Assembly: GCF_001894765.1 (NCBI RefSeq)
Contig: NZ_BCWV01000003.1
Location: 1 to 64,000, forward strand
Direction: 5' to 3'
DNA from: Rhodococcoides corynebacterioides NBRC 14404
GTDB lineage: Bacteria; Actinomycetota; Actinomycetes; Mycobacteriales; Mycobacteriaceae
Length of the DNA: 64,000 nucleotides
The position numbers were made by a program, and so were the translations under genes. A model generated the notes under the pieces. That model searched no databases. It was given only the letters and a program-made list of their open reading frames with translations, and had not been told where the DNA came from. This document shows positions 27,589 to 35,987 of this stretch, piece by piece; position 1 is the first letter of the stretch, and each line of letters begins with the position of its first letter.

Positions 27589-29421
27589 TCACCCCCCCTT
27601 GGCCACCGAGACGGCAAGACGAACGACGGCATCGTGCGGAGGCTGCACCGAGACGACCCACAGACGTTCGTCCCGCGGACTCACTCTCAGATCCTCGCCC
27701 CGTCGGAATTCGTTCGTGCCTGAGCTCGTCCAGCCGACCACGACGGGCGCGTCCAACAACCCGTGACTCTCGACCCCGCCGTCGATCACCACGGACGGTT
27801 CGGCGGTCACCGTCGTGGTGGTGGACCACGCCGGCATTTCGACGGTCGCCTTCACCAGGGCGACACCATCCTCGACAACCAGTGCGGGACCGTCGACCAC
27901 CTTCGGCCGCGACATCCGGGAACCGGGCGACCGGCCGGCGCGATGACCTCCCTCACGACCCGACCCGCCGGACGCCGAGCGACCCTCCGCGACGCCACCG
28001 ACAAGGCCGGCCAATCGACCCGCCAAGGGCGCGAGCGCGGCGTCGTGTTGCGACTCGGGACCGGCCTCCACGGAGATCGGCTTGAGATTGGCGTTCACGA
28101 AGCGGGCTGCCAAGCGGATGACACCTAATGCCGTTCCGTGCAGCCCACTGGTGACCCAATCGTCGTGCGTCGGCGGTTCGGCGTCCGCGAAGTACCGGTC
28201 CGCCTCGACCGCCGACTTGAACACGGCGCCGTACTGGACCGCCTCGTTCGAGTGTGGTTCCCCGGCAACGTAGTCGACGACGAGGTTCGCTTGCCGCATC
28301 CGCGCGCAGTGACGTGCCGACCCGGTGAACGGCGCGGCCAGCGCGAGCAGCGAATGCCGTGACAGCGGAGCCATCGTCTCCACTTTCGCGAATCGTCCGA
28401 TCTCGGTCGGTTTCGCACGACGCGGAGGAACATCATACTCACCGTCGCGGGACAGTTTGCGAAACGCGTCGACGAACGGTCTCAACTCGATGGTGGACTC
28501 CGGCGCGGGAAGTTCGACCGCGAAGCCCTCGAACTTCACCGAGCATCGCAGCCGGTTCTCCACACCGTCCAGCATCTTGGGCCAGAGATTCCACATCATC
28601 GTCGACGCCATGTACTCCGCGGCCGCCTGAGGTGTGCGGGGCTCCTCGGACTCTCCCGTCCTCACCGCCCCCAGGTCGGCAGCGATGATGGCCACGGTCG
28701 TGCCCGTCTGTCCTTCGGCGAATTTGGGCAAACCGAGAGCATTCGCCATGTCCTCGGCGTCGCGGTCGATCAGCGCCTGCGCGATATCCCCGTCCCGTAC
28801 TCCCAGCCAGTGACGACCGGTGAAGCGCACGCCCTTGTGCTCGAATCCGTCGCCCATGGCGGCGCCGATCAGTCGGCGTTGCATCTTGCCCCGAAACATA
28901 CACTGGCTGTCCGCGACGATGACGTGGCACTTGCTCACGTTGTAGAGGATCCCCTTGCCGAAACCGTAGGAGCCTCCGCCGAGGTCGACACCCTTCCGCT
29001 CCCCCACGTTCCGTATGAACTTGACGAAATCACCCCGCTCACCGTCGAGCGGAGGCTCATCCGCTCGGAGCGGTCCCCCGAGGCCGGTCGTGCCCCGATC
29101 GGAAATGATGAGCACGGTCGGATCGGAGGTCATGGCCTGGGACAATCCCAGGTCGGCACCGTCGGGACCGGGCAGCAGGAAGTTCCGCCAGCCCTCGAGC
29201 CTCCTACCGGACAACTGACGGATCTGGACGTTGAACTCGACATCGTGGCCGGGCAGCGCTGCGTCGCAACTGTTCTGCGCCGCCTCGCGAACCAGCACCG
29301 TCAGCGGATCGAGCTTGGGCTTTCCCAATTGACGACGAATGCCCTCGGATGCGGTCGATCCCTCGGCAGCAACACGCTGCGACCACCAGGTGGCCCCGGT
29401 CGAGACGGTCATCGAACTCAC
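27589..29421 (-). CDS. MutL/MORC-like GHKL ATPase of a restriction system
   Basis: A 610-residue ATP-binding protein. GHKL motifs are clear: N-box VREAAQNSCDA (Asn near residue 50), G1 ISDRGTTGLGG near residue 107, and G2 GGGSYGFGKG. A second domain with the character of a MutL/S5-fold transducer follows. About 120 C-terminal residues after a glycine/serine/arginine-rich linker (SASGGSGREGGHR) are beta-rich. Bacterial MutL/MORC-type ATPases linked to Z1 proteins and 5mC methylases were described as restriction components that probably act as ATP-gated clamps on DNA. The GTG start at 29421 overlaps the Z1 gene stop (GTGA); an internal ATG at 29412 is an alternative. Confidence 0.88.
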   Translation of the reverse strand: MSSMTVSTGATWWSQRVAAEGSTASEGIRRQLGKPKLDPLTVLVREAAQNSCDAALPGHDVEFNVQIRQLSGRRLEGWRNFLLPGPDGADLGLSQAMTSDPTVLIISDRGTTGLGGPLRADEPPLDGERGDFVKFIRNVGERKGVDLGGGSYGFGKGILYNVSKCHVIVADSQCMFRGKMQRRLIGAAMGDGFEHKGVRFTGRHWLGVRDGDIAQALIDRDAEDMANALGLPKFAEGQTGTTVAIIAADLGAVRTGESEEPRTPQAAAEYMASTMMWNLWPKMLDGVENRLRCSVKFEGFAVELPAPESTIELRPFVDAFRKLSRDGEYDVPPRRAKPTEIGRFAKVETMAPLSRHSLLALAAPFTGSARHCARMRQANLVVDYVAGEPHSNEAVQYGAVFKSAVEADRYFADAEPPTHDDWVTSGLHGTALGVIRLAARFVNANLKPISVEAGPESQHDAALAPLAGRLAGLVGGVAEGRSASGGSGREGGHRAGRSPGSRMSRPKVVDGPALVVEDGVALVKATVEMPAWSTTTTVTAEPSVVIDGGVESHGLLDAPVVVGWTSSGTNEFRRGEDLRVSPRDERLWVVSVQPPHDAVVRLAVSVAKGG

Positions 29422-31982
29422 CCGTCGGATCCGGTCAGCGCAGCCAACTCGCCGTCGTCGGATTCGATCTCGGCATCCGTGAGATCGACGCTCACCAAGG
29501 TATGGCTGACTTTGCTGTCGTCGTTCGCCGATCCTGGAAACACGAGCGCAAGGCCGATCACGTCGGCAGCCGCGTTCAGTGGATTCCTCGAGTCCTTGTT
29601 CGCCTTGTCCGGCTCCGACGTGGGGTCGATGGGATACAGGAGTATCAGCCCCTTCGACTTGACCTCCGCATGTTTGTCACGCGCGTCCATCAGCGCGTTC
29701 TCACTCATTTTCCTGGCCACTGATTGGTCGAGGAAATCGACCGCACGATGATCCTTCGACATCAATGTCTTGATGTCGGCGCGTTCGACCCCGTCCATCT
29801 TTAGTTGCGATCGCGCTATGCGGCCGAACTCCATTCCGCCGAGCCGCACGGTCCCCCGCTCCGAGCCTGGCTCCGCTGCCATCACGGCGAGGTTCCACGT
29901 GTCGAGACTCCCCCGACGGCGTTGCTTGGCAACGTACTTGCCGATCAAGTCTGCATCGAGATCCGGCGAATCGGGATGCACAACATAGCTATTCAGGAAG
30001 CTCATCACGTCGTCGGCGTCGACACCCTCGAACAACACAGCCCCCGAGTCGACTGTTCTGGGCTCGATCCCCTTGGTCCTGACTCGGGACAGAAGACCGT
30101 CAGCAGCGTCGACGTTGCGCAGCAACCAGTCTTCGTCCTGCGTGCGGAAGTATCGGGTCTGCACCCGCCGCCCGCCGTAGGACGCGTACGCCGGAATGGC
30201 GGCACCCAACTTGGCAGTGATCCGCAGGGTGGGATGCGTCCGGATGCGCACACCGAATTCGGTTGGCGTCAGGTCCTCCGACTCGTATCGTTCGATGTCG
30301 AGACGAATCTCCCGTTCGACGGTCGCCAGATGCCGGAACCATTGGCGCAGTTCCTCGGTCATCCATATTCTGGGCAGATCCTCGTACCCGAACCGGAAGC
30401 CGAACCACCGAGCCATCTGCAACAGGGTGTCGTATGCGCCGGCAGCCCGGACGAAGTAACTGACGGTCAGTCCCTCGAGGGTCAGCCCTCGACTCAGGGT
30501 GTTGCCTCCCACCGCGATCGCCACCTGACCGTCCTCGGAATAGTCCAGACGGTCGTCGCTGCGGAAGTTGTCGATGACGACGCGGCATCGACCGAGGACG
30601 TCACCGACGAACGGACGAAGATCGTCGAACACCAGCGGTACCAGCCCGAACGTTCCCGCCGTCACCAGCGCAGTTTCCTTGTCCCACTGAGACGCCAGTC
30701 GTTCCACGGTGGCGGAATCTCCGGTCTCCCACTTTCTGGCTAGACCGGAAACGAAGGCGCCGAGCGGTCCCCGGAACTGATCGTGGATGTCGGCCTTCAC
30801 CGACGTGTGGATCAGCATCGTTGCGTGACCCTCGTCGCCGCGGGCACGTCGGGCGGCGGTCGCCAGGACGAACCACGTCAGGGCGTCGTCGAGAGTGGGC
30901 GGTATCGACGGGATGAACGCCTTCGCAGCACTCTTGCCCGACGGGCGGACGTCGTCGACATCCTCGTCCGGGATGATTCGGACCATATTGGACCCGTCGA
31001 GTTCGACCCCATTCGCCTCGTCGCCTTCGACCACGTCTCTGCCGAAGATTCTCTCGGTACCGAAATAGCCGTCCGGCTCGGGCAGATTGAGGATGAAGTC
31101 CTTCGGGTAGAGATCGCCGGCACCGGGGTCGATCAGCACGTTGGCAAACGGTGTCGCCGTGTATCCGATGTAGGTGCTCTTCGGTAGCTTGGCGATGATT
31201 CCCCTGATGAGCGGGTTGATAATGCGAGTCTCGACGCTCGCCTGATCCGCCTCGTCGTCGATAACCAGAGTCGGCACATCGCCGAGTGCGCGTTGCTTCA
31301 CGGCGGGCTGGAGCCACTTGTCCAGGCGCTTCAGCACCGCGGCGTTCTTCTTCACCACGGCCAGGATCACACCGCTGTCGTCGACGTGCAGCAGCGACGT
31401 GGACTGCATCGTCGGAGCCTTGAAGTCCCCGTCCGCGTTGGTCAGTTGCTTCCACTTGGAGGGTGTCAGCTGGTGGAGCTGCTCGTCCAAGCGTTCCTGC
31501 GTCTGTTTGCGGAGACCATTGTGGATGCCGGAGAGAACGATGACGAACTTGTAGCCGACGTCGGCGGCCTTGGCGATCACCGCGGTGAAGTTCGTGGTCT
31601 TGCCCGACTGGACGTACCCGACGACCAGTCCCTTCGAGTCCCAGTCCGTCGCGTTGGGGCGCGGAGTGTAGGCAATCACTTTGTTCGACGACCGGTCCAA
31701 CGTGGTGACCCGCTTCTCGGGCCAAGCGAGATCCGTGCGGATGTACCGCTCGAGGGCCGGCCAGTACGTGTCGGCGGACGCATTCGGTCCGGCGTACCAC
31801 GGCTCGCGCGGCCCGTGAATGATGGGTGGTCCCTCGTTGATGACCGTGGCCACCTCGTTGCGGTACTCCTCGACGAAACTTTCGAGCTCGTCGGGCCTCA
31901 GCCGACCGGTGAAACTCTTGATGGCGGAGTCGAGCGAGGTCTTTCTCGCCCAGCCCGCGAACACTTCGTAGAACGGGTCCAC
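29418..31982 (-). CDS. Z1-domain P-loop protein (putative restriction endonuclease component)
   Basis: An 854-residue Z1-domain protein. The P-loop VVGYVQSGKTTNF is followed by LVIDDEADQASVET (Walker B), YIGYTATPFANVLID, and a helicase-like second half with GNTLSRGLTLEGL and LQMARWFGFR. These are hallmarks of the Z1 family, which is helicase-related and always found beside MutL-like ATPases and DNA methylases. The GTG at 31982 was chosen because AAGGA lies 8 bases upstream and the protein then begins VDPFYEVFAGWARKTSL. The longer frame upstream is low-complexity and overlaps the TerD region. It is the enzymatic core of the second block, with the ATPase gene overlapping by 4 bases. Confidence 0.88.
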   Translation of the reverse strand: MDPFYEVFAGWARKTSLDSAIKSFTGRLRPDELESFVEEYRNEVATVINEGPPIIHGPREPWYAGPNASADTYWPALERYIRTDLAWPEKRVTTLDRSSNKVIAYTPRPNATDWDSKGLVVGYVQSGKTTNFTAVIAKAADVGYKFVIVLSGIHNGLRKQTQERLDEQLHQLTPSKWKQLTNADGDFKAPTMQSTSLLHVDDSGVILAVVKKNAAVLKRLDKWLQPAVKQRALGDVPTLVIDDEADQASVETRIINPLIRGIIAKLPKSTYIGYTATPFANVLIDPGAGDLYPKDFILNLPEPDGYFGTERIFGRDVVEGDEANGVELDGSNMVRIIPDEDVDDVRPSGKSAAKAFIPSIPPTLDDALTWFVLATAARRARGDEGHATMLIHTSVKADIHDQFRGPLGAFVSGLARKWETGDSATVERLASQWDKETALVTAGTFGLVPLVFDDLRPFVGDVLGRCRVVIDNFRSDDRLDYSEDGQVAIAVGGNTLSRGLTLEGLTVSYFVRAAGAYDTLLQMARWFGFRFGYEDLPRIWMTEELRQWFRHLATVEREIRLDIERYESEDLTPTEFGVRIRTHPTLRITAKLGAAIPAYASYGGRRVQTRYFRTQDEDWLLRNVDAADGLLSRVRTKGIEPRTVDSGAVLFEGVDADDVMSFLNSYVVHPDSPDLDADLIGKYVAKQRRRGSLDTWNLAVMAAEPGSERGTVRLGGMEFGRIARSQLKMDGVERADIKTLMSKDHRAVDFLDQSVARKMSENALMDARDKHAEVKSKGLILLYPIDPTSEPDKANKDSRNPLNAAADVIGLALVFPGSANDDSKVSHTLVSVDLTDAEIESDDGELAALTGSDG

Positions 31983-32091
31983 TGCGCATGTCCTTGTCGT
32001 AGCCGGCCCGTCGCCGGACTCGGTCGTAGGCACGGAGGACCGTCGGTGCGCGCCGCTCGACGGCACGATCCGCTGGTCCGGAGGTTCTGCC

Positions 32092-32667
32092 TCAGACGTT
32101 GATTCCGTAGTCCCGCGCGATACCTGCCAGACCCGAGGCGTAGCCCTGTCCGATGGCGCGGAACTTCCACTCGTCGTCGCGACGATAGAGCTCGCCGAAC
32201 ACCATGGCCGTCTCGGTCGACGCGTCCTCACTGAGGTCGAAACGGGCGAGTTCCCGGCCGTCGGATTTGTCCACGACCCGGATGAACGCGTTCACCACCT
32301 GGCCGAAATTCTGACGAAGCGCCTCGGCGTCGTGAATGGACACCGGGAACACGATGGAGTCGACGGTGGGCGACAGAGCAGCCAAGTCGACGTCGATGCT
32401 CTCGTCGTCGCCGTCACCTTCGCCGGTCCGGTTGTCGCCGGTGTGCTCGATCGCGCCGTCCGGCGATCGAAGATTGTTGTAGAACACGAAGAACTCGTCA
32501 CTCAGCACGCGACGAGACGAGTCGAGCGCAATCGCGCTGGCATCCAGGTCGTAGGCGCCACCGCTGGTCGTTCGAACGTCCCAGCCCAGCCCAATCGTGA
32601 CTGCCGTCAGGCTGGGCGCTTCCTTGCTGAGTGAGACATTCCCACCCTTGGCCAGTGTCACTGACAT
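32092..32667 (-). CDS. TerD-family protein
   Basis: A 191-residue TerD-domain protein, close to the usual family length. It starts [18 protein letters not shown] and has GLGWDVRT, the calcium-ligand segment [18 protein letters not shown], a long acidic loop ([14 protein letters not shown]), and the conserved end [18 protein letters not shown]. TerD proteins bind calcium and act in tellurite, phage and DNA-damage stress responses. Anantharaman and colleagues proposed that Ter proteins work with DNA-processing enzymes. Here it lies 109 bases ahead of the Z1 gene on the same strand, so co-transcription is plausible. Coupling of a Ter protein to a MutL/Z1 system is an inference from position. Confidence 0.93.
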   Translation of the reverse strand: MSVTLAKGGNVSLSKEAPSLTAVTIGLGWDVRTTSGGAYDLDASAIALDSSRRVLSDEFFVFYNNLRSPDGAIEHTGDNRTGEGDGDDESIDVDLAALSPTVDSIVFPVSIHDAEALRQNFGQVVNAFIRVVDKSDGRELARFDLSEDASTETAMVFGELYRRDDEWKFRAIGQGYASGLAGIARDYGINV

Positions 32668-32910
32668 GTCTCGATTCCCATCCTCGTGTCACCCGGTCTC
32701 GATTCAATCTAGCCATGACGGCCGTGCAAGTGGGCGGAATGGCCGCGCCGTTCTTCACCGTGGCTGCGTTCGACGATGGGACTCTCGGCGTAGCCCGGAC
32801 GCAACGCGCGACGCCCTCCACACAGCCTTGTCGGTCGACCATCGTAGAGTCGGAGAGTCCACGAACCGCTCGGTCCGCGGTGAGTTCAGAGCGAGAGGGA
32901 CAGCACCGCC
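32668..32910. promoter_or_regulatory. Divergent intergenic region, TerD / ParA
   Basis: The longest gene-free interval in the window, between genes pointing away from each other, so it should hold promoters for both. A GAGAGGGA Shine-Dalgarno sequence at 32893-32900 precedes the ParA start by 10 bases. I cannot pick a convincing -35/-10 pair by eye, and no strong palindrome stands out. Confidence 0.45.
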
Positions 32911-33819
32911 ATGGTCACCGCAATTGCCACGATCAACCTCAAGGGTGGAGTCGGCAAGTCGACGATGACGGCGGCGATGGCCGAGATCATGGCCGGCAGC
33001 TTCGAGAAGCGGGTGCTGCTCATCGACCTCGATCCGCAGACGAACCTCACCACCATGATGATCGGCAGTGATCGCTGGCACGAGTTGAACGGCTCGCACC
33101 GGACCATCAAGGCGCTGTTCGAGCAGGCCTTGGACTCGCGGGCTCCCGCGTTCGACATCGACAGGGCCATTCAGCGTGACGTCTCGCCGCTCCGAAGCGT
33201 CACCGGTATCGATCTCCTTGCCTCGTCTCTCGACATGATCGATATCTCCGAGGAGGTCGCCGCGTGGCAATACGACGAGCCCGACTCGCTGGAACCACTG
33301 TCGGTCCTGAAGAACGCCGTCGACCCGGTGGCAGACGACTACGACTACATACTCATCGACTGCCCGCCCAATATGGGCATCGTGACCCGCAACGGTCTGA
33401 TGGTGGCCGACGCATATGTCATCCCGACCATCCCGGATGTTCTGTCCACCTATGGAATCCCGCAGATCCAGAAACGGGTCGCGGCGTTCGCGGAGAAGTC
33501 CGGCCACAGCCTCAAGGCCCTCGGGCTCATCATCACGAAGTATCGGAAGAGCACCAACCTCCACCGCACGACCATTCAACGGCTGCAGAACGCCGCACTG
33601 GACTTCGACGCCCAGCGACCGGAAGATCGCAGTACCACCGAGCGTCCCCCGAACGTGATCCCGTTCTGGGTTCCCGACGCCATCGCGATCGCCGGTGCGG
33701 CCGACTTCGGCTCGGGTAGTAGCGGCACGCTGGCCAAACGGTACGGCGGGGGCGAGGTCTTCGAAACGTTGGAAGACCTGACCGAACACGTGATGATGAA
33801 TGCGAAGATCTACATATGA
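32911..33819 (+). CDS. ParA-family ATPase
   Basis: A 302-residue ParA/MinD-type ATPase. The deviant Walker A motif LKGGVGKST is at residues 10-18 with the signature lysine in KGGVGKS. Walker A' is LLIDLDPQTNLT, and Walker B is YILIDCPPNMG. These ATPases usually position DNA or protein complexes. No parB or centromere-like repeat is next to it, so a classical partition role is not supported here. It is translationally coupled (ATGA) to a small SAP-like protein. The pair lies on the plus strand between the drmB and TerD genes, transcribed against the surrounding defence operons, which may mean a separate regulatory or accessory role, or an inserted partition-like cassette. Confidence 0.9.
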   Translation: MVTAIATINLKGGVGKSTMTAAMAEIMAGSFEKRVLLIDLDPQTNLTTMMIGSDRWHELNGSHRTIKALFEQALDSRAPAFDIDRAIQRDVSPLRSVTGIDLLASSLDMIDISEEVAAWQYDEPDSLEPLSVLKNAVDPVADDYDYILIDCPPNMGIVTRNGLMVADAYVIPTIPDVLSTYGIPQIQKRVAAFAEKSGHSLKALGLIITKYRKSTNLHRTTIQRLQNAALDFDAQRPEDRSTTERPPNVIPFWVPDAIAIAGAADFGSGSSGTLAKRYGGGEVFETLEDLTEHVMMNAKIYI

Positions 33820-34280
33820 ATCAACCCGGACCGGTCTCCGAAGCGCGGGCGCAGTTCGACGCCGGCATCGACCAGTTGGCAGCGGTCGATCCGGACGCCG
33901 CGGTCGTCGTCCTCACCATGGCGCGGCTGGCCGCCGACGCCATGCGCGGCGAGAACACCCAGTTCGTCAGTGCCGCTGCGCGAGTGGTCGATTCGGGGCG
34001 GACGTCGTCGCCGACGCGCGCTCGGTCCGCGGCGACGCGTACGCGATCGGCCCGCACTCCCGCCGTCCTCGACCCGTTCGACGTCTTTCGGTCGGACGGA
34101 CGAGATGCCTTGCGGTCCCGGCTGGCCGAGCTTTCGCTCGACCAGCTGCGCGACGTCATCCATCAGTACGGCATGGATCCCGACAAGCGAGCCATGAAGT
34201 GGAAAACGGTGTCGAGGCTCCGTGACCGCATCCTCGAAAGCACCGAGGCGACACGCAACAGAGACCGCGCTTTCCACTGA
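33816..34280 (+). CDS. Small protein with SAP/Rho-N-like C-terminus, ParA partner
   Basis: A 154-residue protein starting four bases inside the ParA stop (ATGA). The N-terminal 60 residues are helical, the middle is an Arg/Ser/Thr-rich basic linker, and the last 50 residues (LAELSLDQLRDVIHQYGMD followed by WKTVSRLRDRI) resemble the helix-extended-loop-helix DNA-binding fold of SAP and Rho N-terminal domains. A basic linker plus such a domain suggests a DNA-binding adaptor for the ATPase, in the way ParB or a small CopG protein would serve a normal ParA. Its stop codon directly abuts the stop of the convergent drmB gene with no space for a terminator. Family not recognised. Confidence 0.75.
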   Translation: MNQPGPVSEARAQFDAGIDQLAAVDPDAAVVVLTMARLAADAMRGENTQFVSAAARVVDSGRTSSPTRARSAATRTRSARTPAVLDPFDVFRSDGRDALRSRLAELSLDQLRDVIHQYGMDPDKRAMKWKTVSRLRDRILESTEATRNRDRAFH

Positions 34281-35987
34281 TCAGACGTCGAACACCACGT
34301 CGCTGAACAGTCCGTCGTTCTCGTGGCCGCCCTCCGGGGTTCCGAAGAGCAAGGCGCGATCGAGGTAACGATTGCCGCATTCGCAGGACGTCTCCGGGAC
34401 GAGGACGCACGCGTGACACGCCGCGAGGTTCATGGCGTCGACTCCAGCTCCGCGCGATTCGATACACACCGGGTCGGCGGAGCACCACGACAAACGACGC
34501 AGCCCTTCGAGGAGAGCGGGGCCCAGTCGGTCCGACTCCGCCTGCGAGGCAACGCCGCCGAGGCTCCCAGCTGAATCGGAACTCGCTGTGTAGACGAGAA
34601 AACCGGCCATCTCGTCGTCGACGTACAGCCGCTCGCGCAGCGACGCGGCCGGATAACCGGCGGTCAACGCCATCTGGTCGATGATCACGTGCGCGAAGGT
34701 ATGCAGCGCCACTGCGATCACACCGGAGACGTCCCCCAGCTGCTGCCACGGAGAGCGGCCCTTGGTCGCAGAGGTGAACAGAGTCCACCGTTCCTGTGCG
34801 AAGGACTTCCCCGCCCACCGCTCGAGCTCGTCTCGGTGGAACGTGAGGAAGACCCCTTCACCGATCACCTCGACGGCCGGAAGCCAGTGGACGCGGTCCG
34901 GGGTCAACGCGCACAGATTCTCCTCGCCGGTCTCCTCGGACAGTCGAGTGAAACCGTAGAGAGCCCGCACCTCACGCAGACGAGTCACTTTGCGAACGTC
35001 GGCGATCACGTGTTCGAGATCGACCGGAACCTCGCGCGCCAGGCAGACGAAGTCGTCGTCCAAGCCGTCCTGCTCCCGACCCTCGACAAGCGCACGATAT
35101 TCCTGCCTTCGCAGCGCCTCCTCGGTGAGCAGGTCGTCGACCTGCTCACCCCGTCGACGCTCGACCTCGGACTCGATTTGCTGTGCGGTGAATCGAGAAT
35201 GTCTCGCCAGGCTCGCCAGCAATGCCGGCGTCACGGCCGCCGGGTCCTCCAACGCCGCCCAGTGTCTCGTGACGAACTTCGCCAGCGCCTGCGAATAGGG
35301 CGGGATCGAAATAGCGGACCGAACCGCCGGCAACCAGACATTCGACGCACCGCGCTGCACGGCCCGTGGGATTTCGTCGCAGGGCTGCGTCGCGTCGGGC
35401 CCCAACCACGGGCGACGACCGCTGCAGGTTCCGAACTCCGCCAGGGCCTTCGGACCCACCGATCCATCCAGGGACCGCGGGTCGACACCACACGTACAGG
35501 TGAGCTCGAGGTCGGCCAGCGACGATGTGCGGCCGCCCGCCCTCAGGTGCATCTTCTGGCCCTTGCAGGAGTCCTGACCCTTGTGCAGCCACCTGTAATA
35601 CGGGAACTCGTCGATGTGGCCGCGGGTGCAGGCGACCACCAATCGAAACGGGCTCAGTTCCGCCTTTTTCTCGCAGGTGCACTGAGTCTTCGCCGGGTCC
35701 TTCGACAGTTCTCGTATCGAGTCGATGCGGCGGCAGGACGGGCAGACCTGAGTGATCGGGAAGCGAATGACCGGGACGTCCCTCTTGGTCTTCGAACCCG
35801 CCGGCGGGGACTTCAGCTCGGACACGTTGAGACTGCGCGCCAGACGCGGCTCCGAAATCGTGTCGGCATCGCGAGGCTTCCATTCGTGAATCCCGGCGAT
35901 CATGTAGCTCGTCGTATCGGAAGGGAACAGGCTTCCCACTCCGTAGGTGCTGAGCAGCTGGGTGCGTCGAGCGTTGGCCACGCTCAT
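34281..35987 (-). CDS. drmB: DISARM protein DrmB (DUF1998)
   Basis: A 568-residue DrmB-type protein. It has the family start with RRTQLLSTYGVGSLFP, zinc-binding cysteine groups CPSCRR and CTCEKK in the first 100 residues, and the characteristic ACTRGHIDEFPYYRWLH. The C-terminal DUF1998 region has FAHVIIDQMAL, GFLVYTASSDSAGSLGG and the cysteines CHACVLVPETSCECGNR. In DISARM, DrmB binds the helicase DrmA to form the DNA-translocating core. The ATG at 35987 overlaps the drmA stop (ATGA), so the two are translated together. Length and motifs agree with the family. The gene is convergent with the ParA pair. Confidence 0.93.
   Translation of the reverse strand: MSVANARRTQLLSTYGVGSLFPSDTTSYMIAGIHEWKPRDADTISEPRLARSLNVSELKSPPAGSKTKRDVPVIRFPITQVCPSCRRIDSIRELSKDPAKTQCTCEKKAELSPFRLVVACTRGHIDEFPYYRWLHKGQDSCKGQKMHLRAGGRTSSLADLELTCTCGVDPRSLDGSVGPKALAEFGTCSGRRPWLGPDATQPCDEIPRAVQRGASNVWLPAVRSAISIPPYSQALAKFVTRHWAALEDPAAVTPALLASLARHSRFTAQQIESEVERRRGEQVDDLLTEEALRRQEYRALVEGREQDGLDDDFVCLAREVPVDLEHVIADVRKVTRLREVRALYGFTRLSEETGEENLCALTPDRVHWLPAVEVIGEGVFLTFHRDELERWAGKSFAQERWTLFTSATKGRSPWQQLGDVSGVIAVALHTFAHVIIDQMALTAGYPAASLRERLYVDDEMAGFLVYTASSDSAGSLGGVASQAESDRLGPALLEGLRRLSWCSADPVCIESRGAGVDAMNLAACHACVLVPETSCECGNRYLDRALLFGTPEGGHENDGLFSDVVFDV

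Noticed and set aside
32631-33071. Plus-strand frame covering the TerD/ParA intergenic region
   Set aside because: It runs out of frame through the start of ParA and has no domain or good start; treated as non-coding upstream sequence.
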